NCBI GenBank assembly: GCA_963920765.1
Contig: OY987245.1
Coordinates: forward strand, 9,936,727 to 10,000,726
Source of the DNA: Ulota crispa
Taxonomy: Eukaryota > Streptophyta > Bryopsida > Orthotrichales > Orthotrichaceae
DNA: 64,000 bases
Direction: 5' to 3'
Part shown: one piece after another, positions 57,728 through 64,000 of the stretch
How the letters are laid out: every line of letters starts with the position of its first letter
Numbering within the stretch: position 1 is the stretch's first letter
Notes under the pieces: generated by a model
The model's database searches: none
Told to the model about the DNA's origin: nothing
The model's input: only the letters and a program-made list of their open reading frames with translations
Program-made: the position numbers and the translations under genes

Positions 57728-60272
57728 TTCGGAGTCATTCAAGGTTAGGCTCCCACTTAGTAGTATAGATAAATGTGTATTAGTATCTATGAAGCCTCAA
57801 GTCTTTGTATGTCACGCAGTATAATTCTAAATATTAACACTCAGATTTTGACATTCAAAGAGGGGAGAGGGAGAGGCAATAAAAGGGAGGGTAAAAATTC
57901 ATCTCAAAAGTCATTGGAAATTAAGAGACTTCTTGCAAAATACGTGCAAGGCATACTTGGATTAGTTAAAACAAACTAATTATCTTGAAATTCCTTGAAA
58001 ATAGAAAAGTACAATTGAAGATAACATGAGAGGGCATTGTGTGGTACAACATGGACAGTGCATGAAATTACACTTTTTTTTCTTTTGCCCTTCCAATACT
58101 TTTGTACAATAAATGAAAACAAGGGTACTTGTGGCTTGAGCTGTTCCAGAGGTTCCCATCAACATCATTCCTTCCTTATTAACATCACTACTTGGCTTGA
58201 GCTGGTACACAGTGTCCTTTTGTTTTCTAGCTAGAAACTAAGTATGTGACATAAAAATTATATGAGAAAGAGAAATGAAATAAAAGACTCCATTGATAAA
58301 AACTAGCGTAAAAACTAGCGTAAGGACAATGCTTGCCTGTTTCATAAGCATATGATTTTGTTGTTGGTTTTTTTGGAGGAATTGCTCTAATAGAATACAG
58401 GACCCTAATCAAACAGATCTCACCATACAACATGTCTTAAACAACATATTCTTGTTCAAAACTTCTAAATCAAGGTGTCCTAAGCAACATAATATTATTG
58501 ATTTAGGTTCTAGTTTCTAGTAGAGTAAATTGAGTACAAATATTATGTATAATTCCTATGTGCTAATAAGGTTTACAAATAAAACAAATATTTATCCCTA
58601 ATTTCCTTTCCATGAATGAAAAAGACATATGCCTTAGCCAAAAAGATTGTCCTTGTTTTTAATTGCAACATTTTTGCACAACTTTCATTGATTATGTTGA
58701 AAATAGCATTAATCATGTGAATCTGAATTTTGTACTACAAGAATCAATGAGGCTATCTACATGAGTTTGTCAATTTCAATTTAAAATTAGTTACAAAAAA
58801 GATTCCATATGACCCACTCAAACTAATGAAAAAAAAGTTGGAGATTGAATGTGGATAATCATTTTGGGATGGAAGGCACATCTAGTTAAGTTTGGACTAT
58901 AAAAATTTATAATCCATATGCAAAACTCTAAGAGATTTATACAAAACATTGAAAGATTGCAATTTCCCTATGTAGAGAAAGCCTAGAATCACATAAATAG
59001 TTCATAATTAGTTATACATGACATGAAAAGAAAACTATGAGATCTATGGACATGTACATAATACCAACAAATAAAAAAATCATCGAAAAAAGTCAAATAT
59101 TCAAGCTAATTATACTAAGTTCATAACTATCTATTTAGATTTCTATTGATGGTACAATCTGATTAAACACAAGCTTGAGATTTGTGTGCTACAATCCAGT
59201 GTGAATGTGTATAGCAAAATGCTTGCACCCTTGGATCATAGAACCCCACAAAGATCCACAAGTAATGAAAAAGTAGAATGCACCCGATTATGTCCAGTAA
59301 CCAACTCGACCAACTTTTTCTCAATATCTGAGATGGATCAACTTTTTCTCAAATATTTGACAAAAACCAACTTTTAAAGTATTAAAATCCTGCTGAAATC
59401 GCAAAAAATCCTGGTTGAGATTTTATAATACTGTACCTTACTAGCAACTTTGGCACAAATTGATTCTTGAAATATTGATTTAATTTTTTTCAGAAATTTA
59501 GACATTCATTGCTGAAAGTTTGTGAGATAGTTTTTGAATAGTGCTCAAAAAAAAGAAATTAAACAGAAACAAACTTTATTAAGAATAAAAACATTACCAA
59601 TGATTTTTGTAATTACATTGACTTACGCAAATATCATAATATAAATTTGAGCTCAAAGTTGCACAATTAAGTAACACAAATGCTTCCAATTCATTTTTGT
59701 CAACTTCTCTAAATTTATATTGTAGAATTATTTGCTTGATAATTTTCATTTCATTGAGACACAATTTCACATTAAAAAAAAACTCTCATAAAAAAGTACA
59801 AGCAAAAAGTTAGTTTACAAATCTAAGTATTACGGCAACATGAGAAATTAACAACTACCATTTTTTTCATGAATGACATCTTATTAATGAATACTTAAAT
59901 GAAGATCATGTCAAGTTGTTGATCATATCAATTAGATACAATAGCTAACTACCTTATTTATAGAATATGACTTGAATGAATGCCTAAATATTGTTTATTT
60001 TGTTTTGAAATGACTACTTTTTTTAAACTATTTTTAAGTTGCCTAAACTTGATCTCTCACTTTAATTAATTATCATGCAATTGCCAAAGATGCTAGTAAG
60101 GTATGGTAGTAGAAAACCAATTTGATTCTTCAAATACACTAATTAATAGTACATGACAATATAAATATAGGAAATATCCAATGCATGCATGTAAAAGACC
60201 AATGAAAAAAAGGCAAATGCTAGAATTTAGTAGGCAAAGCTAAAATTTCCCTCCAAATAATGTTTTTTCTAT
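57728..60272. other. AT-rich spacer
   Basis: No gene, structured RNA or repeat with a partner in the window was recognised. Reading frames are short and AT-driven. Confidence 0.4.
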
Positions 60273-60591
60273 CTACAATGAATATAACTTTTAGGTTGCC
60301 TTGACAATTAGGTTGCCTTATCTTGGAAAGTTACCTCAAGACGCATGGTTTGGTCACTTGAAGGTGCATGCAACTCTCTATATTCTAGGATTTCACTTGG
60401 ATTATAATGTGGATGCTATTAATTGGTTTTTGTACAGCATTGTTATTTTGCTAAAACTTTTAAAAATTGATTATTACAGCAGTTTCATTAGTAATTAATG
60501 ATGAAAATGAATGTAGCAACAAGAAATATTTATATAGTGTAAAATGTCAAGAAATTAGTGTAGAGCAACTTAAACCCAATATTCAGTATAG
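60273..60591. repeat. TIR element, CTACACTRAATATTG family, copy 3
   Basis: It begins CTACAATGAATATAACTTTT and ends CAATATTCAGTATAG. The interior TTAGGTTGCCTTATCTTGG and GGTGCATGCAACTCTCTA match copies at 19026 and 19349. It is the most diverged of the three at its termini. Confidence 0.7.
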
Positions 60592-60679
60592 TACAAAACC
60601 ATTTACCAAAGGAATCTAGAAAAGTCTTCATTAATTGCTAACTCCCTTGGAAAAGGCCACTAAGGCCAAAAGTCTTATA

Positions 60680-60999
60680 ATGTATATACACCCATAAGAG
60701 TCAAACTAAGGATTTTGAACATGATGAGTATCAGTAAATAACTAGCAAATTATAGAATCCTATTAGGAACAAAAAAAATAATGAGTTTGCACTTTCTAAT
60801 ATATTATTTAGATATTGTGAGAATAAGTTGTGAATTTTTAAAGAGCAAACTGCCATTGCACTCATAACTACTAATGAGATTTTATGTTCATATGTTATAC
60901 ATCATTGTCATTACATCTATTCACTTCCATAGATTTTCCAAGATTTCAAAAGTGACAATTATGGAGACAGTGGTATTTATATTATGGGTGTACATACCT
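60680..60999. repeat. AGGTAG-family MITE (320 bp), CACCCATAA subfamily, intact
   Basis: It begins ATGTATATACACCCATAAGA and ends TTATGGGTGTACATACCT, with TA on both sides (60678-60679 and 61000-61001). It is the uninterrupted reference for the copy at 31556-32218 and matches the partial copy at 1-209. Confidence 0.8.
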
Positions 61000-61001
61000 T
61001 A

Positions 61002-61643
61002 TGCTTTTTGCCCTGTCTGTCACGTGATGTGACATCATGGTTATGTCACATTGGATGGAGTTTTTACTTTTAATTGGTTTAAGGAAATTGAGGCCCATTA
61101 ACACCTCATTCTAGTTGGCACCTCCTTTTTGGACCAATTAGGGCTTGGGTTAGTTAAGGCACGTTGTTTCCCTAACTTGGCATTCTTTGTCAAGTCAAGT
61201 CTTGTGAGGTGTTTTGAGAGAGTACACTTGTTGTAGTTTTCATGAGTTTTATATTATCTTTCACATTTCTCCTTGCATTCTTAGATTCTCCCATGATCGG
61301 AGTGAGAGGTAGCTTGACTGACGCTTGAGTGCTTAGATTTTGTATCTTATCGTTAAGAGCATATTTATATATATGTTTTTTATTTACATTTTTATTTTTA
61401 TTTAGTGTTAGTGTTAGTTACACAATGTGTTGTGTATGACAATCTCTATTTATACAACATGTTACTAAAAAATAAGGCCTTCAAATTCTTTGTAAAATGT
61501 CAGAGAGCTATTCAGAAGTTGCATCCTATATATGATTCACAGCTCTTGGAGAATTTGAGAGGTCCCTCCCTCAAAGGACATTTATTTTTGCATAATTTTG
61601 TGGCACTCTTGAGTGTTGAGCACATATTAAGTTTGTTGATTAG

Positions 61644-61707
<64 letters not shown>

Positions 61708-63244
61708 GTGAGAAGGAAGAAAAAGAAAAGAAATGATAAGAATGAGAGAAGAAGGGAGGAGAAGAGAAAAAGAGAAAGAGAAAGAAAAGAAAAAGAAGAA
61801 AAAATGAGGAAAAAAAAAATGATAAAGATGAGAGAAGGAAAGAGAAGAGAATTAGGCAATTGCATGAAATATATGTCTTACTTGCTATCACACAATTGGA
61901 GCATTTTCTTAGAACAATTTTGGGATCTTTGGGAGTAATCATTTAATAGAATTGAAAACGTATTTTATAGGCATATGTGAGAGTTTCTATATTGTGTCCA
62001 ACTTCTAAAGCTAAGAAAAGAAAAATAGGAAATACATTTTTGGATGGGAAATTATTGATATATGCAACACTTGGAATTGTAAGGTGGAATTTTGCCTATC
62101 ATGCTTAAAGTTACATAATGGTTGGTTATTGGGACTTGGGAGTAGAATAGAACAGGTGGATGGAAATATATGCACCCTTGGAAGGATGTTACTAGTCAAA
62201 TTTAGAATGCCAATCATTTAATGACGCCTAGAATGTCATTTATTTCAAAACTCCCCAACAATAACAATTTTGGTGTTATTTAATATCTAAACTTTTGAGT
62301 GAAATAGGTACTTCATTTCCAAAAGTGTGAGTTATTACTTGTTTTTTTCTTAAGATGTATTCAAATCCCTATTGAGAGATTTAGATTTGAAATTGAAAGC
62401 AACTATTATCTAGTAGATTTGTAAGTATCATGTAAATCAATTCTAAAACTATTCAATTATTTGTTATAAGTTCTTGAAGTTTGCACTTCAAGCCTTCAAC
62501 TCTATACTTGTGCCTTAACATTTGTGCCTCAATTCTAGCATAGTCAATAGGCCATAGCCATGGATAACCTTGTTGTCAAATCAAGAGTCATGATGTTGTT
62601 TAGTGAAAGTAAAACAAGATAATTTTATTTTTTACTTTTCAAAATTGAAAATTTCTAAAACGCAACAGAGGACCAAATGGCCAATATGTGAATTCAAACA
62701 CAATGCACACCAAAACAAGCACAGCAATCCAAATTGCAAATCCCAACATAGTTTTATACTGCTCCTCTTTCTATAAGTAACTGAGTATATTTTTTGTGCT
62801 TATGTCATGTGACAGTAGTTATTCATATGAAGAATAGTCTTCTCGTTGCAATGCCTAACTAACTGCCACGTGCACAAGTTCCTGTAACACTATACACACG
62901 AACTCAAATTTATTAATAAACCTATCTTACAAAGTCCAAGAGTCTTCAACAACATTGCAAACTCTTGTCAAAGAATTTGCGTATGAATTCCCTATGTCTT
63001 AACAGGGAAATAAAAGACAGGAAAAATCACAAAAGAAATAGATAAAAATGATTAACAATTCACAAGAAAAATGTAAAGAATTCTTAAAATGAGATAGAGA
63101 AATTTACAAAAGTTTGATGTGCATAACAGTCAAACAGTTTCTTAACTTCCTAAACACTAACAAAAGTTTGTTTGATTAAGAATTATAGCCAAGTTAGTGG
63201 TTTTGAAAATAAAAACTCTCTTTGTAAAGGAAACAACAACATTT
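61002..63244. other. AT-rich stretch with microsatellites
   Basis: A (TA)n run spans about 61650-61702 and is followed by an A/G-only tract to about 61850, which produces low-complexity reading frames on both strands. The GC-richer block 61010-61340 (TGTCACGTGATGTGACATCA) is unassigned. Nothing else was recognised to 63244. Confidence 0.45.
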
Positions 63245-63830
63245 AACACAAAAACAAACAAAATCTCAATGTGATAATAAAGATGCTATTTATTATTGTT
63301 TTCCACAATCTATATTCTTCTCAATCTTCCTTAACAATCAACTTTACAAATGTATATTATTAAATTATTAAGAGAGATAGATGTAATCATTTTTACGATA
63401 CTTAGACCATTTTGCTTAGAGAACATGTCTGTAACATGATTATAAAAGCACCACAACTTTGTATAACTACACAAGTGGAATAGTGCAATGCCGTTGTCAA
63501 ACAAATACCTAGTGACCAGGTGTACCTTTAACGTTAAGTTACTTTTACTTCAACAAATGGGATATTCATTAATTAAAATATTCGATGAGATCAGTTTCAA
63601 AGAACGTAAGGGATCCGACACATAAACAAACAAAATCTCAGTGTGAAAATAAAATTGCTCTTTATTATTGCTTTCCACAATCTATATTCTTTTCACGGTT
63701 CTTGACCACACAACTTCATGAAGATAGCTGTAAGCGTTTCTATTATACTTATATCATTTTGTTTAAAGAACATGTTTGTAACATGATTATAAAAACATCA
63801 CAACTCTACTTATTAATTGCACAAGGGTGC
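63245..63830. repeat. Direct repeat, two ~215-bp copies about 375 bp apart
   Basis: AACAAACAAAATCTCAATGT to CATGATTATAAAAGCACCAC (about 63252-63452) recurs as AACAAACAAAATCTCAGTGT to CATGATTATAAAAACATCAC (about 63626-63802). The stretch between them (63480-63610) is not repeated. Terminal signals were not found, so the element type is open. Confidence 0.65.
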
Positions 63831-64000
63831 TTAGTTTTGAAAAAAGCCCACATTTGATTCTTATCCTTTTCTTAATAGTAAAATCAAAGAACTTGTACTT
63901 TTTCATGTACCTTTAGACATGTGTCTACTACCACTCAAAAAAATTCAAGCTATTTGACTCTGCTTAGGTAATACTTTTATTGGACTAAGTACACAAGGAT

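Noticed and set aside
61010-61400. Possible LTR-like block
   Set aside because: Composition is suggestive, but no second copy, boundary signal or primer site is visible in the window.
61512-61942. Tyr-Ile, Phe-rich and Lys-Glu-rich reading frames
   Set aside because: Produced by the (TA)n microsatellite and the A/G-only tract that follows.
1-64000. CRISPR arrays, bacterial-type operons, riboswitches, rRNA genes
   Set aside because: Intron-rich nuclear plant-like genes dominate; no such structures were seen.

Overview
This window looks like nuclear DNA of a land plant. Five protein-coding genes can be read through with confidence. Four resemble plant homologues: the NatA auxiliary subunit NAA15, the rRNA methyltransferase BUD23/RID2, a NECAP-type clathrin adaptor-binding protein, and a CAX-type vacuolar cation/proton exchanger. 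The fifth is a small plant-like protein with a duplicated four-cysteine motif that I could not name. All introns read are GT-AG. A telo-box array (AAACCCTAA type) lies upstream of the ribosome-biogenesis gene. I cannot place the species.

Layout. 1-3.8 kb: nested small inverted-repeat transposons. 3.87-13.84 kb (+): NAA15, 25 coding exons that join in frame to 891 codons plus stop. 13.84-17.4 kb: more MITEs and a G-rich minisatellite. 17.89-18.37 kb (+): the duplicated four-cysteine gene, followed by a tandemly duplicated 3' flank. 19-23.7 kb: MITEs and foldbacks. 23.87-24.77 kb (-): BUD23, intronless, with a TTAGGG-containing minisatellite at its 3' side and telo-boxes at its 5' side. 25-32.2 kb: TTAA-flanked elements and nested foldbacks. 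32.4-36.13 kb (+): NECAP with a long leader holding a 188-bp tandem duplication. 38.77-48.81 kb (-): CAX, nine coding exons joining to 421 codons plus stop, with introns full of transposons. 49-64 kb: AT-rich repeat territory with no gene I can support.

The genes do not form a pathway. They are separate housekeeping loci: co-translational N-terminal acetylation, 18S rRNA methylation, endocytic coat accessory, and vacuolar ion exchange. No operon-like system or defence island is visible.

The most notable signal is the transposon population. At least ten elements begin and end with CCC(C)T and are flanked by TTAA or a close variant (ATAA in one copy). That is the signature of the piggyBac superfamily, which I regard as unusual in land plants. 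Others are a TA-flanked AGGTAG family in three subfamilies, two Stowaway-like MITEs, a CACTA-type MITE with a clean TCT duplication, and several foldbacks. Insertion of one element into another can be read to within a few bases in several places.
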